Assembly: GCF_005502935.1 (NCBI RefSeq)
Contig: NZ_SCMP01000004.1
Location: 186,001 to 250,000 of the forward strand
DNA: 64,000 nucleotides
Direction of reading: 5' to 3'
DNA from: Pseudomonas sp. 2FG
Lineage (GTDB): Bacteria > Pseudomonadota > Gammaproteobacteria > Pseudomonadales > Pseudomonadaceae
Shown: positions 1 through 8,984 of the stretch, piece after piece
Position numbering within the stretch: the stretch's first letter is position 1
Layout: every line of letters begins with the position of its first letter
The notes under the pieces: generated by a model
What the model saw: only the letters and a program-made list of their open reading frames with translations
Databases searched by the model: none
What the model was told of the DNA's origin: nothing
Position numbers and translations under genes: made by a program

Positions 1-404
1 ACCTGTTTATGGACCTGCAGGAAGAGTTCAACACCGCCTACGTGTTCATCTCGCACAACCTCTCGGTGGTGCGGCATGTCGCCGATCAGGTGCTGGTGAT
101 GTACCTCGGCCGCCCGGTGGAGATGGGCCCGAAGGCGTTGATCTACAGCCGCCCGCTGCACCCCTACACCCAGGCGCTGCTCTCGGCCACGCCGACCATC
201 CACCCGGACCCGCTGAAGCCGAAGATCAAGATAGTCGGCGAACTGCCCAACCCGCTCGACCCGCCTTCGGGCTGCGCCTTCCACAAGCGCTGTCCCTATG
301 CCACCGAGCTGTGCAGCGTGGAGGAGCCGGCGCTACGTCTGCTGGATGCGCGGCAGGTGGCTTGCCACCATGCCGAGCGGATCAACGCGGTGGTCTTGCC
401 GTAG
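1..404 (+). CDS. Oligopeptide/dipeptide ABC transporter ATP-binding protein, 3' part (DppF/OppF type)
   Basis: The reading frame is open from the left edge, so only the last 134 or so residues are present and the Walker A and signature motifs lie outside the window. What is visible is the D-loop/H-loop region (VFISHNLSVVRHVADQV, with the switch histidine) followed by the C-terminal extension typical of peptide-importer ATPases: HPYTQALLSATP, then a cysteine-containing tail (GCAFHKRCPYATELC) that in DppF/OppF relatives can bind an iron-sulfur cluster. The protein would energise uptake of di- or oligopeptides or nickel-type substrates together with permeases encoded to the left. The next genes (pxpABC) are convergent, so they are not in its operon. 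The family is certain; the substrate is not. Confidence 0.9.
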   Translation, partial: LFMDLQEEFNTAYVFISHNLSVVRHVADQVLVMYLGRPVEMGPKALIYSRPLHPYTQALLSATPTIHPDPLKPKIKIVGELPNPLDPPSGCAFHKRCPYATELCSVEEPALRLLDARQVACHHAERINAVVLP

Positions 405-500
405 CCCCTCTCGGATTGCGCCGCGCTTTGCCCCCCCCTCTCCCTAACCCTCTCCCCCAAGGGGCGAGGGGATGGAGTGTGCGTGCTGCAACTGTAGAAA

Positions 501-581
501 CGTAGGGTGGATGGCGCTTTTCCATCCACCATCGAGGCTGAACGAGAGAAGGTGGATGAACAGAGCGTCATCCACCCTACG
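501..581. repeat. Dispersed inverted repeat (GTAGGGTGGATG type)
   Basis: CGTAGGGTGGATG at 501-513 is mirrored exactly by CATCCACCCTACG at 569-581, with a second inner pair (CCATCCACC and GGTGGATG) giving a long hairpin. It fills the convergent gap between the ABC transporter ATPase and pxpC, next to a CCCTCTCCC-rich tract at about 430-470. Related hairpins occur at about 3017, 14607, 19687 and 39160. Confidence 0.7.
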
Positions 582-601
582 CCTACATCCGTCACTCTCT
601 T

Positions 602-1522
602 CTAGCACCCGAAAAATCGGTAGAACTCGCGCAACTCGGCCTGCGCATCGCTCAGGCTGATCACGGTGAAGCGCAGGTTCTGCTGCGCCGGGCATTGCGC
701 CAGTCGCCCCAGATCCAGCGGATGTAGCCAACCGAGCAGCGGATAACCGCCCATGGTCTGCCGGTCGGCCAGCAGCACGATCGGCTGACCATCCGGCGGC
801 ACCTGAATGGCGCCCGTCGCCACCCCCAACGACCATTGCCGCGCCGGCACGCTCAACGCCTGCCCCTGCAAGCGTGCGCCCATGCGGTCGGACTGCGGGC
901 TGAGCTGCCAGTGTTGGGCGAAGAAGGCTTGCACCTGGTCTTCGCCGAAGCTGGCCGCATCGCCGCCCGTGATCACCCGCAGCAAGGGCAGCTGCCGATA
1001 GTCCGGGACATAGGGCCAGGGCACGCTGGCCGGACAGGGCAACTGCGCCGGCGCACAACCCAGGCAGTCGCCGGCCAGCAGCGCGCGGCCATCGGCGTGC
1101 ACACCGCCCAACCCCTCGCGCACCTGACAGGCGACACTGCCCAGCACCGGCGGTGCGCTAAAGCCACCGACCGCCGCCAGATAACCGCGCTGGCCGCTGC
1201 GGGCAAACCCCAGGCTCAAGCGCTGGCCGGCCCGTAGCGGAAAACGCGACCAACCCGGCCGCACCTGCCCCGCCACCTGGATCGGCAGATCCGCGCCGCA
1301 GACGGCGACCCAGGTATCCACCTGGCTTTCCAGCTCCAGCCCGCCGAGCGCGACCTCCAACAGCGGCGTGCCCCACGCATTGCCCAGCAGCCGATTGGCC
1401 CAGGCCGCCGCCTGCTGATCCACTACCCCGGCTGGGGAGACGCCGAGATGCTGCCAGCCGAAACGCCCGGCATCCTGCAACAGGCTCAAGGGGCCCGGCT
1501 TGATGACCTTGAGCCCCCTCAC
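602..1522 (-). CDS. pxpC: 5-oxoprolinase subunit PxpC (biotin-dependent carboxyltransferase-like)
   Basis: A 306-residue protein of the KipA/AHS2 cyclophilin-like family, the third subunit of the bacterial PxpABC 5-oxoprolinase, which opens 5-oxo-L-proline to glutamate at the expense of ATP. Visible signatures are VIKPGPLSLLQDAGR at the N-terminus, GVSPAGVVD, and DRMGARLQG followed by GAIQVPPDGQPIVLLADRQ toward the C-terminus. I chose the GTG at 1522 because it overlaps the pxpB stop in a GTGA arrangement and gives the usual N-terminus; the frame stays open upstream to 1639 but that part overlaps pxpB and looks non-coding. It is the last gene of the pxpA-pxpB-pxpC operon and is probably translationally coupled to pxpB. 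Confidence 0.88.
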   Translation of the reverse strand: MRGLKVIKPGPLSLLQDAGRFGWQHLGVSPAGVVDQQAAAWANRLLGNAWGTPLLEVALGGLELESQVDTWVAVCGADLPIQVAGQVRPGWSRFPLRAGQRLSLGFARSGQRGYLAAVGGFSAPPVLGSVACQVREGLGGVHADGRALLAGDCLGCAPAQLPCPASVPWPYVPDYRQLPLLRVITGGDAASFGEDQVQAFFAQHWQLSPQSDRMGARLQGQALSVPARQWSLGVATGAIQVPPDGQPIVLLADRQTMGGYPLLGWLHPLDLGRLAQCPAQQNLRFTVISLSDAQAELREFYRFFGC

Positions 1523-2196
1523 AGCTCCCCCCTCTCGGCGAGGTAGGTGTGCCGATCGATCGGTACGAAGCGCACTCGGTCGCCCAGCGCCAGCGGGCAC
1601 ACTGGCGTCGCCTGGGCATCGAACAGGCGCCACGGGCAACGGCCAATCAGGTGCCAGCCGCCTGGCGCGGCTTGTGGGTAGATCGCGGTCTGGCGTTCGG
1701 CAATCGCCAAGCTACCGGCCGGCACCCGCGTGCGCGGAGTGGCACGGCGCGGCAGCGCCAGACGCGCGTCCAGCTCGCCGAGGTAGGCGAAGCCCGGGGC
1801 GAAACCTATGGCGCCGACCCGGTATTCGCCCGCGCTGTGCAACTCGATCACCTCGGCCACGCTCAAACCGCAGGCGGCGGCCACGGCGGCGAGGTCTTCG
1901 GCGGCGTACCAGATAGGGATTTGCTGTAAGCGCCCGGCATTGCTGGGCGGCGGCTCGGCCTGCCAAGCTTCCAGCAGGGGCGCCAGCTGCGCCGCCAAGT
2001 GCAGGTGATCGGTGCGCATCAGGTCGTAGTGCAGCAGCAGGCTGGTCCAGCCGGGCACCAGGTCGATCAGCAGCGGGCCTAGACACTGACGGATACGCTC
2101 GGCCAGCCGCGCGATGCGCAGCGGCAGATCCGCATCCGGGGCTTCGGCCAGCACCAGCAACAGCGCTTGCGCACCGGCCGGTTCGATGCGCATCAT
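1519..2196 (-). CDS. pxpB: 5-oxoprolinase subunit PxpB (KipI family)
   Basis: A 225-residue AHS1/KipI-type protein that acts with PxpC in the 5-oxoprolinase complex. The family hallmark is the stretch HSAGEYRVGAIGFAPGFAYL followed by PRRATPRTRVPAGSLAIAERQTAIYP and GGWHLIGRCP, all clearly present. The start is one of two consecutive ATG codons (2196 or 2193), a few bases after the pxpA stop at 2204. Its TGA shares bases with the pxpC GTG. In Bacillus the homologue KipI inhibits the sporulation kinase KinA, but in this three-gene context the metabolic role is much more likely. Confidence 0.9.
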   Translation of the reverse strand: MMRIEPAGAQALLLVLAEAPDADLPLRIARLAERIRQCLGPLLIDLVPGWTSLLLHYDLMRTDHLHLAAQLAPLLEAWQAEPPPSNAGRLQQIPIWYAAEDLAAVAAACGLSVAEVIELHSAGEYRVGAIGFAPGFAYLGELDARLALPRRATPRTRVPAGSLAIAERQTAIYPQAAPGGWHLIGRCPWRLFDAQATPVCPLALGDRVRFVPIDRHTYLAERGEL

Positions 2197-2203
2197 CGCC
2201 GGC

Positions 2204-2947
2204 TCATGCCGCGTCCAACAGCGCGCGCAGACGCCGCAGCACGGCCAGCGACTCGGCATTATCGCCATGCACGCAGAGGCTGTCGGCGCGCAGTTGCAGC
2301 GGCGCGCCATCCAGATCGGGGAAGGGTTCGGCGCGGGCAATCGCCAGGGCCTGCTGCAAGATCCGCTCGGGATCATGGTGCAGCGCACCGGCCAGGCGGC
2401 GTGGCGCCAGTTGGCCATCGGCCAGGTACGCGCGGTCGGCGAAGGCCTCGAACAACAGCGGCACCCCGGCGGCCGCGGCCAGGCGCTGTTCGCGACGGTT
2501 GTCGGCCAGGGCCAGCACCATCAGCGGCAAGCCCGGGCGAAAGGCGGCACAGGCTTGCAGCACCGCGGTCAGTAAGCCGTCGTCGCGGACCAGGTCGTTG
2601 TACAGCGCGCCATGGGGTTTGACGTAGGCCAATTGGCTACCCGCGGCGCGGCAGAAGGCCTCCAGCGCGCCCAACTGATACAGCACCAAGGCCTGCACCT
2701 CCTCCGCCGAACAGGCCAGATGACGGCGGCCGAAGCCCAGCAGATCCGGATAAGCCGGATGGGCGCCAATCGCCACGCCGTGCTGCACCGCCAGGGCCAC
2801 GGTGCGCTGCATGGTCAGCGGATCGGCGGCGTGGAAGCCACAGGCCAGGTTGGCCTGATCCACCAGCGGCATGGCGTGAGCATCGTCGCCCAGGCTCCAG
2901 ACGCCGAAGCTTTCACCCATATCGCAGTTCAAGAGGATTCTATTCAT
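2204..2947 (-). CDS. pxpA: 5-oxoprolinase subunit PxpA (LamB/YcsF family)
   Basis: A 247-residue LamB/YcsF protein, the hydrolytic subunit of the PxpABC 5-oxoprolinase. The N-terminus (ILLNCDMGESFG) and ANLACGFHAADP are the family's strongest signatures, and YVKPHGALYND carries another conserved histidine. The ATG at 2947 was chosen because it places the CDMGES motif at the usual position; the reading frame extends upstream without family similarity. It heads the pxpA-pxpB-pxpC operon, whose members are packed with gaps or overlaps of a few bases. The pathway salvages pyroglutamate formed by spontaneous glutamine cyclisation. Confidence 0.92.
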   Translation of the reverse strand: MNRILLNCDMGESFGVWSLGDDAHAMPLVDQANLACGFHAADPLTMQRTVALAVQHGVAIGAHPAYPDLLGFGRRHLACSAEEVQALVLYQLGALEAFCRAAGSQLAYVKPHGALYNDLVRDDGLLTAVLQACAAFRPGLPLMVLALADNRREQRLAAAAGVPLLFEAFADRAYLADGQLAPRRLAGALHHDPERILQQALAIARAEPFPDLDGAPLQLRADSLCVHGDNAESLAVLRRLRALLDAA

Positions 2948-3016
2948 GCCCTCAAGCTTAGAGCCGCGGCGGCGTGGCGGGAAGCGTGCAACAACAAAGC
3001 AGAGCAAAGCGCGGCG

Positions 3017-3128
3017 GTGTAGGGCGGTCTCGCCGCGCAGCGGCAGCCCGCCAACCCATGGCTCTTCGGCGTACTGCGCAGGGTGGCTCGTGCTCCTGGC
3101 GTACTGCCTGCGGCGAGTACACCCTACC
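3017..3128. repeat. Degenerate dispersed repeat between pxpA and piuB
   Basis: The segment opens with GTGTAGGGC and closes with GTACACCCTAC, its approximate inverse. It carries the core GCCGCGCAGCGGC, which recurs exactly in the hairpin at 19687-19720, and two copies of GGCGTACTGC. No gene is seen between 2948 and 3151. Confidence 0.45.
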
Positions 3129-3151
3129 TATGCGCTCGGCCGGCCACCACG

Positions 3152-5713
3152 TCAGTAAACGTCGCGACGGTAGCGGCCCTCTTCCGTCAGTTGCTGCACC
3201 GCCTCGACGCCGAGCAGTTCGTGCAACACCCGGTCGACGCCCTCGGCCATGCCCAGCAGGCTGCCGCAGACATAGATCGCCGCACCCTCGGCCAGCCAGT
3301 TGCGCAGCTCATCCGCGGCCTCGCGCAGGCGGTCCTGCACGTAGATCTTCTGCGCCTGATCACGGGAGAAGGCCAGGCCCAGGCGGGTCAAATCGCCGTC
3401 CGCCAACCAGCCTTGCAGCTCAGTGCGACAGAAGAAGTCGTGGGCGGCGTTACGCTCGCCGAACAGCAGCCAGTTGCGTGTGCTGCCCTCGGCAATCCGC
3501 GCCTTGAGCAGGCTGCGCAGGCCCGCCAAGCCGGTGCCGTTACCCAGCAGGATCAACGGCCGCGGCTCTGCCGGCAGATGGAAGCCGCTGTTGCGACGCA
3601 GGCGCAGGCTGACCGTCGTACCGACCGACGCGTGCTCGGTCAACCAGCCGGAACCCAGGCCCAGGCTGCCGTCCGCGTGGCATTCCTGACGCACTATCAG
3701 CTCCAGCGCGCCATCGCTGGGCAAGGAGGCTATCGAGTATTCGCGCGCGGCCAGCGGAATCAACGCATCGACCAGGGCTTGCGCATGCAGGCCGACCAAA
3801 TGCTCGCGGCTGCTCGGCAGTTGCCGGCTCGCCAGTGCCTGGGCCAGGGTTTCGCTCAGGCCGGCCAGTTGCACCGAGGTCTGTGCCGCCACGCCCAGGC
3901 CGGCGAGAAAGGCCTCGACCGCTGTGGCGCTGTTGCGCGGCAGCACCTCCACCAGGTCGCCAGCCAACCAATCGGCCACCGTACCGTTCGGCACCAACAG
4001 CCGCACCAGGAAGGTCGGCGCACCCGCGCTGCCCGCGTTCAGCAACTCACGCCCGCTCAAGGTCCAGTTGGCGAAGTCTGGCGCCTGCCAGACCGCAGGC
4101 GCCAGGCTGCCGGTCAATTGGCCGAGCTGCTGTTGCCAGTGCTGCAATGCGCTGCCGTCACCGTTATCCACCTCCACCGGCGCGAACAGACTCTGGGCGC
4201 CCTGCTGGTCGAGCCAGGCGTGCAAGCGCCGGGCAAAGCCGCAGAATTGCGCGTACTGCCGGTCGCCCAGGGCCAGTACGGCGTACCTCAGGTTGTCCAG
4301 GGTCACGGCTTGGCCGAGCAGCTTGCGCTCGAAACCGCGGGCGCTGTCCGGTGCCTCGCCGTCACCGAAGGTGCTGACCACGAACAACGCGTTCTGCGCC
4401 TGGCGCAGGCTCTGCTCGTCCAGCGTGGCCAGCGGCTGCACCCGCACCGGATGGCCGGCGGCCTGCAGTTGCCCGGCCGTCTGCCAGGCCAGCTGTTCGG
4501 CGAAACCGCTCTGGCTGGCGAAGCCGATCAGCCAACCCTCGGCGGTGCCGACACTGACGGCCAAGCCACCACGGGCGGCGCGCACCTGGCGCTGCTTGCG
4601 GCGACGATCGAGGTAGAGCAACCAGCCGGTGATCGCAAACAGTGGCATCGTCAGGCTGGCGAGCATCATCAGGATGCGCCCGAGCAGGCCGAAGTAGCTG
4701 CCGACATGCAGGGCGTAGATGCTGGCGAGCAGCTGACCGCCGAAGGGTTGCTCGGCATAACGCTGATGCCGGGCGATCTTGCCGCTGACCGGGTCCAGCT
4801 GGAGCTGGTTGAGCGCCCGTTCATGCGGCGAGTTTTCCAACAGATAGAACACAGTCGCCGGCTGGCCGGCCACCGGTGGCAAACGCAGGTTGTAGGCGCT
4901 CAGCTGCGGGCCGGCGGCGGTCTGGATGCTGCTCCAGAGCGCCGGGTAATCCACCACCGGCGGCGGGCCGGATGGCGTCTGCATACCGGGTTTGCCACCG
5001 TCGCGGCGGCCCTCGCCCTTGCCGCGCTGCTCGCCGGCGGGTGCATCGCTCAGCAGCCGGGTCAGCCCCGCGCGATACCAGTCGTAGGACCAATACAGCC
5101 CGGTCAGCGACGCCAACAGATAAAACGCCAGGCACCAGGTCCCGGCCACCGAGTGCAGATCCCAGTTGAAGCTCCGCCCCTTGCGCGCCCAATCCAGGCA
5201 CAGCCAGGCGCGCCAGTTCAGCGCCTGGCGTGGCCAGCGCAGATAGAGGCCGGATAGGCAGAAGAAGATGAGAATCAAGGTGCAGGCCGCGGTGATCTGC
5301 TTGCCGAACTCACCCAGGGCGAGGAAGCGGTGCAGCTGCAGCATCAGGCCAAAAAACTGCTGCCCCGTCGGCTCGTCCAGCAACTCGCCGCTGTAGGGGT
5401 CGAAATAGCGCATCGGCCCGCGCCGCTCGCCCGGCGGCGGGCTGAAGAACACCCGTGCGGCGTTATCGCCGTGGGTTTCCAGCCATAGCCCGGAAACCGT
5501 CTTGCCTGCGGCGGTCTCGATCTTCTGCACCAACTCGGCCGGCGCCAGCACGCCGGACTCACGCACCTGAACCCGCAAGCTGTCCGGGTTGAGGGCGCCC
5601 ATGATCTCGCCTTCAAAGGAGTACAGCGCGCCGGTCACGCCCATCAGGGCCAGGACCAGGCCGGCAGTGATACCGAAGAACCAGTGCAGCTGAAACAGGA
5701 TTTTCTTCAACAC
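3152..5713 (-). CDS. PepSY-type membrane flavoreductase (PiuB-like, iron uptake)
   Basis: An 853-residue fusion. The N-terminal half (about 1-390) is a PepSY-associated transmembrane unit: helices near residues 10-32, 135-155, 185-210 and 350-375, with haem-ligand-like histidines ([28 protein letters not shown]). The C-terminal half is a sulfite-reductase-type flavoprotein: flavodoxin-like FMN domain (about 400-550), FAD-binding domain with [10 protein letters not shown], and an NADPH-binding domain with [15 protein letters not shown], ending in an aromatic tail. It probably passes electrons from NADPH across the membrane to reduce ferric siderophores in the periplasm. GTG at 5713 is preferred: it follows an AAGG and gives a family-like [11 protein letters not shown] start. 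It follows piuA and piuC on the same strand, matching a P. aeruginosa arrangement (PA4513 to PA4515, from memory). Confidence 0.85.
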   Translation of the reverse strand: MLKKILFQLHWFFGITAGLVLALMGVTGALYSFEGEIMGALNPDSLRVQVRESGVLAPAELVQKIETAAGKTVSGLWLETHGDNAARVFFSPPPGERRGPMRYFDPYSGELLDEPTGQQFFGLMLQLHRFLALGEFGKQITAACTLILIFFCLSGLYLRWPRQALNWRAWLCLDWARKGRSFNWDLHSVAGTWCLAFYLLASLTGLYWSYDWYRAGLTRLLSDAPAGEQRGKGEGRRDGGKPGMQTPSGPPPVVDYPALWSSIQTAAGPQLSAYNLRLPPVAGQPATVFYLLENSPHERALNQLQLDPVSGKIARHQRYAEQPFGGQLLASIYALHVGSYFGLLGRILMMLASLTMPLFAITGWLLYLDRRRKQRQVRAARGGLAVSVGTAEGWLIGFASQSGFAEQLAWQTAGQLQAAGHPVRVQPLATLDEQSLRQAQNALFVVSTFGDGEAPDSARGFERKLLGQAVTLDNLRYAVLALGDRQYAQFCGFARRLHAWLDQQGAQSLFAPVEVDNGDGSALQHWQQQLGQLTGSLAPAVWQAPDFANWTLSGRELLNAGSAGAPTFLVRLLVPNGTVADWLAGDLVEVLPRNSATAVEAFLAGLGVAAQTSVQLAGLSETLAQALASRQLPSSREHLVGLHAQALVDALIPLAAREYSIASLPSDGALELIVRQECHADGSLGLGSGWLTEHASVGTTVSLRLRRNSGFHLPAEPRPLILLGNGTGLAGLRSLLKARIAEGSTRNWLLFGERNAAHDFFCRTELQGWLADGDLTRLGLAFSRDQAQKIYVQDRLREAADELRNWLAEGAAIYVCGSLLGMAEGVDRVLHELLGVEAVQQLTEEGRYRRDVY

Positions 5714-5822
5714 GACGAACACCTTGCACAACGAAAGCCGGAGCCCATGGAGAGGCGATTCTAGTTGCGAATCAGTTGCAACAGTACGCTTTTACCTAGT
5801 CTTTACTCTGCACCGGCCGGGC

Positions 5823-6506
5823 TCAGACATCGGCCCAGCGCCGCAGCAGGTTGTGGTACACCCCGGTCAGCTGCACGCTGCTGGCATGCCCGGCACCCAG
5901 TTCGCGGTTGAGCTGCTGGATGCTGCTGTCCAGATCGAACAGCAAGGTGCGTTGGCCGTCGTCGCGCACCATGCTCTGCAGCCAGAAGAACGAGCAAACC
6001 CGCGCACCGCGGGTCACCGGATTGACCCGGTGCAGGCTGGTGGACGGATAGAGGATCAAATCGCCGGCCGCCAGCTTGACGCTGTGGGCGCCGTAGGTGT
6101 CCTCCACCAACAGTTCGCCGCCGTCGTACTCGTCGGGACTGGTGAAGAACAGGGTGGCGGACAGGTCGGTACGAATCTTCTCGCCAGTAGCGCGCACCTC
6201 GCGCACTGCGTTATCCACATGCAGGCCGAACGACTGGCCGCCCTGGTAGCAATTGAACAGCGGCGGGAACACCTTGCTCGGCAACGCCGCCGAGACGAAC
6301 AACGGGTTGCGGCTCAATGCTTGGAGAATCAGTTCGCCCATCTGCCGGCCCTCGGGGCTGTCCTCGGGCAGCTGCAGATTGTCCTTGGCCAATGCCGACT
6401 GGAAACCGGCCGTGGCCTTGCCATCGATCCACTGCGCCTGTTGCAGCAGGCGCCGGCAATCGGCGACCTGTTCGGGGGTCAACACCTTGGGGATATGCAC
6501 CATCAT
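5823..6506 (-). CDS. piuC: PKHD-type Fe(II)/2-oxoglutarate-dependent hydroxylase PiuC
   Basis: A 227-residue prolyl-4-hydroxylase-like dioxygenase (YbiX/PiuC family). The iron triad is visible as H96 and D98 ([11 protein letters not shown]) and H159 (TSLHRVNPV), with R169 positioned to bind 2-oxoglutarate. The [12 protein letters not shown] stretch is typical of the double-stranded beta-helix core. Start: two adjacent ATGs; the first (6506) has AGGAG nine bases upstream. Such genes commonly sit beside catecholate-siderophore receptors and are expressed under iron limitation; the natural substrate is not known to me. A terminator-like hairpin lies between piuA and this gene, so it may depend on readthrough or its own promoter. 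Confidence 0.92.
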   Translation of the reverse strand: MMVHIPKVLTPEQVADCRRLLQQAQWIDGKATAGFQSALAKDNLQLPEDSPEGRQMGELILQALSRNPLFVSAALPSKVFPPLFNCYQGGQSFGLHVDNAVREVRATGEKIRTDLSATLFFTSPDEYDGGELLVEDTYGAHSVKLAAGDLILYPSTSLHRVNPVTRGARVCSFFWLQSMVRDDGQRTLLFDLDSSIQQLNRELGAGHASSVQLTGVYHNLLRRWADV

Positions 6507-6528
6507 CGCGACGATCTCCTGATACGCC

Positions 6529-6555
6529 AAAACCCCGCCGAATGGGCGGGGCTTT
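6529..6555 (-). terminator. Rho-independent terminator after piuA
   Basis: On the minus strand GCCCCGCC pairs with GGCGGGG around a short loop, followed by TTTT. It sits in the 69-base gap between the piuA stop and the piuC start, so it can attenuate expression of piuC and piuB relative to the receptor. Confidence 0.75.
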
Positions 6556-6575
6556 GATTGCAACGGTTTTAAGCT

Positions 6576-8801
6576 TTAGAACGAGTAGTTGGCGGTCAAC
6601 ACGGCGGAGCGACCGTCGCCGGGGACCATACCGCCCGTCGTGGCGTTAGTGCCAACGCTGGTACGCAGGCGGTCGTAATACTCCTCGTCGAACAGGTTGT
6701 TGACGTTCAACTGCAAGCCCAGCTCTTTGCTGGCCTGGTAGCCCAGCATGGCGCCGTGCACCCAGTAGGAGTCGACCTTCGCAGTGCCGGCGTTGGCGAC
6801 GTTGCGCTCATCGACGAACTGCACCCCATAACCCAGCTCGAAATCAGCCGGCAACTGGTAGGTGTTCCACAGGCTGAAGGAGCGCGGCGGGGTGTTGGCC
6901 AGCGCTTGACCTTCCTGCGCCTGATCGGCAACAGAGGCGCCCGCCTTGACGATTTCGCTGCTCAGTTGGGTGTAGGTGGCGAACGCCTGCCACTTGTCGG
7001 TGATCTTGCCGGACACCCCCAATTCTATACCGTCGACGCGCTGCACGCCCTCCAGGACGAACTGGGTGATATTGCTGTTACCCGTGACGTCGGCATCGAT
7101 CCGGCCATTGGTCTTCTCAACTCGGAAGATCGCCGCGTTAAGCGACAGGCGCTGATCCAGCAGTTCCCACTTGGTCCCCAGCTCCCAGGTTTCGTTCTTC
7201 TCCGGATCGAGATTCTCATTGTCCGCGCTCAGGCCGGTACCGGTGGTGGCCACACCTTGCGCCGAAGGGTTGAAGGAGTTGCCCCAGGCCACATAAACCG
7301 TGCCGTTCTCGACCGGCTTGTAAGCCAGCCCAACTCGACCGCTGACCACTTCATCCGAGGACTCGAACTGGGTGCGCGGCGGATTGTTCGCGAACACCAC
7401 GCTATCGCTCTCGCCTTCGAACTTCTCATAGCGCACGCCGAGGCTCAGGTCCCACTGATCATTCAGCGCCAAGGTGTCAAAGGCATACAAGGCCTTGTCG
7501 GTCAGCTCGGAGTCCAGCGTCGAGGTCTTGGTCTTATTGGTCGGACCGCTGTAGTAACCCGGCGGGTTATGCAGGGCGTAGACCCGGCTCGTATCCAGGT
7601 TGTAGCTGATACCGAAGCGGTCCAGGGTCTCGCGGGAGACTTCGGCGCCAGTCACCAGCGTATGGTCGATAAAACCAGTGGCGAAGTTCCAGGTCAGGTT
7701 GGTCTGGTTGATCGCCAGCTTGGTGGTGGTGTCGCGGCCCACGCCGGCGGTGTTATTGCGATAGCGGTACTGATCGGTGCCGACCAGGGTGACGTAGCTG
7801 CGCGTGGTGATGGTGCGGTTATCGGTTTCGCTGTAACGCGCGAGGTTGCTCAGGCTGACCAGCTCGTTGAAGTCATGCTCGAACTTGACGGTGAGGGAGT
7901 CGACATCGACCTCTTCGGTATCGATATTTCTGAAGCCGAAATAAGTATCACGGTCCACATCCCCCACCACCTTGCCATTGATGGCCGGCAGACCGTAGTC
8001 CGGCAGATTCTGGTCGGACTGGTGCAGGTAGCTCAGGGTCAGGCGGGTCGGGGTGCCGAGGCCGAAGCTGACCGAGGGCGCGATGCCCCAACGCTCGTAG
8101 TTGATCTGCTCGCGACCGGCCACGTCGTTCTCGTGGGCCATCAGGTTGAGGCGGAAGGCCGCACCTTCGATGCCGTCCAGCGGCTGGTTGATATCCGCCG
8201 CCAGGCGATGGTAGCCGTCCGTGCCGAGGCCGGCTTGGAGGTTATTCGAGGCGCGGAGTTTCGGCGTTTTGCTGACCATATTGATCGAGCCCGCCGTGGC
8301 GCCGGCACCGGCGTAGACCGAGCTCGGGCCCTTGACCACTTCCACCTGTTCCAGGTTGAAGGTGTCGGAACGGGTGATGTTGGCGCTGTCGCGCAGGCCA
8401 TCGAGCATGATGTTGTTGGTGGCGCTGAAACCGCGGATGTTGATGCTGTCGCCATAGGCGCCGCCCTCGCCGGCCCCGAAGGTGATGCCGGAGACGTTGG
8501 ACAGCACCTGGCGCAGGCTCAACGCGTTCTGCTCCTTGATCACGGCGGCCGGCACTACTGTGATGGTCTGGGGAATGTCCAGCAGCGGCGCGGTGTACTT
8601 CGGCGAAGAGGCTTGCTCGACTTTGTAGCTCTTTTCCTGGTCCTGCTTACCTTGCACCTTGACCGCGCCCAGCTCCACCGCTTGGCTCTTGCTGCCTTCT
8701 GCCGCCAGGCCTGTACAGGCGAAGGACGCAATGGCGAGACCGATAGCGGAAGCCAGCAGACGAGGCTGTGGCAAATTGGAGGACATCGCTTTCTTGTTCA
8801 T
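6576..8801 (-). CDS. piuA: TonB-dependent siderophore receptor PiuA
   Basis: A 741-residue outer-membrane receptor. It has a cleavable signal peptide (hydrophobic stretch up to about residue 33, ...CTGLAA). The plug domain (about 65-180) contains PQTITVVP, the SGITFGAGEGGAYGDSINIRGF region, and LEQVEVVKGPSSVYAGAGATAGSI split by family-typical glycines. The 22-strand barrel ends in the C-terminal aromatic signature (VLTANYSF). It imports ferric catecholate-type siderophores using TonB energy; in P. aeruginosa PiuA is also an entry route for siderophore-conjugated drugs. The ATG at 8801 follows GGGAG; the GTG at 8810 overlaps that site and is unlikely. The promoter carries a Fur-box-like palindrome. 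The adjacent piuC and flavoreductase support the assignment. Confidence 0.9.
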   Translation of the reverse strand: MNKKAMSSNLPQPRLLASAIGLAIASFACTGLAAEGSKSQAVELGAVKVQGKQDQEKSYKVEQASSPKYTAPLLDIPQTITVVPAAVIKEQNALSLRQVLSNVSGITFGAGEGGAYGDSINIRGFSATNNIMLDGLRDSANITRSDTFNLEQVEVVKGPSSVYAGAGATAGSINMVSKTPKLRASNNLQAGLGTDGYHRLAADINQPLDGIEGAAFRLNLMAHENDVAGREQINYERWGIAPSVSFGLGTPTRLTLSYLHQSDQNLPDYGLPAINGKVVGDVDRDTYFGFRNIDTEEVDVDSLTVKFEHDFNELVSLSNLARYSETDNRTITTRSYVTLVGTDQYRYRNNTAGVGRDTTTKLAINQTNLTWNFATGFIDHTLVTGAEVSRETLDRFGISYNLDTSRVYALHNPPGYYSGPTNKTKTSTLDSELTDKALYAFDTLALNDQWDLSLGVRYEKFEGESDSVVFANNPPRTQFESSDEVVSGRVGLAYKPVENGTVYVAWGNSFNPSAQGVATTGTGLSADNENLDPEKNETWELGTKWELLDQRLSLNAAIFRVEKTNGRIDADVTGNSNITQFVLEGVQRVDGIELGVSGKITDKWQAFATYTQLSSEIVKAGASVADQAQEGQALANTPPRSFSLWNTYQLPADFELGYGVQFVDERNVANAGTAKVDSYWVHGAMLGYQASKELGLQLNVNNLFDEEYYDRLRTSVGTNATTGGMVPGDGRSAVLTANYSF

Positions 8802-8832
8802 AAGAATCACTCCCCAAGCAAAATGAGGCGCG

Positions 8833-8860
8833 ATTCTATTTGAGAAATAATCTCAATCAA
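8833..8860 (-). promoter_or_regulatory. piuA promoter, sigma70-like
   Basis: On the minus strand TTGATT (8855-8860) is separated by 16 bases from TAGAAT (8833-8838), 32 bases upstream of the piuA ATG. The Fur-like palindrome occupies the spacer. Confidence 0.65.
8840..8856. promoter_or_regulatory. Fur box-like operator of piuA
   Basis: TTGAGAAATAATCTCAA is a perfect six-base inverted repeat around a five-base centre, in the format of Pseudomonas Fur sites. It lies between the -35 and -10 elements of the piuA promoter, the expected position for iron-dependent repression. Confidence 0.65.
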
Positions 8861-8940
8861 CATCAAATAGCAATCTTTACAAACTCTTTACATATTTCCA
8901 CGGAACTGCGCGTACCCACCGACTCCCCCTGGCCCATAAC

Positions 8941-8970
8941 GACAAAACCCCGCCATGGCGGGGTTTTGTC
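8941..8970. terminator. Bidirectional terminator downstream of speC
   Basis: GACAAAACCCCGCC and GGCGGGGTTTTGTC form a perfect 14-base-pair stem with a two-base centre. It lies just after the speC stop codon and upstream of the piuA promoter region, insulating the two same-strand units. Confidence 0.8.
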
Positions 8971-8984
8971 ATCTGACTCAAGGC

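Noticed and set aside
3083..5257. 724-codon open frame on the plus strand, antisense to the PiuB-like gene
   Set aside because: High-GC shadow of the real gene; the composition is rich in Q, A, R and G with no domain, and the minus-strand frame has clear flavoprotein motifs.
6756..8843. 695-codon plus-strand frame opposite piuA
   Set aside because: Antisense shadow; the minus strand encodes a complete TonB-dependent receptor with signal peptide and Fur-type promoter.
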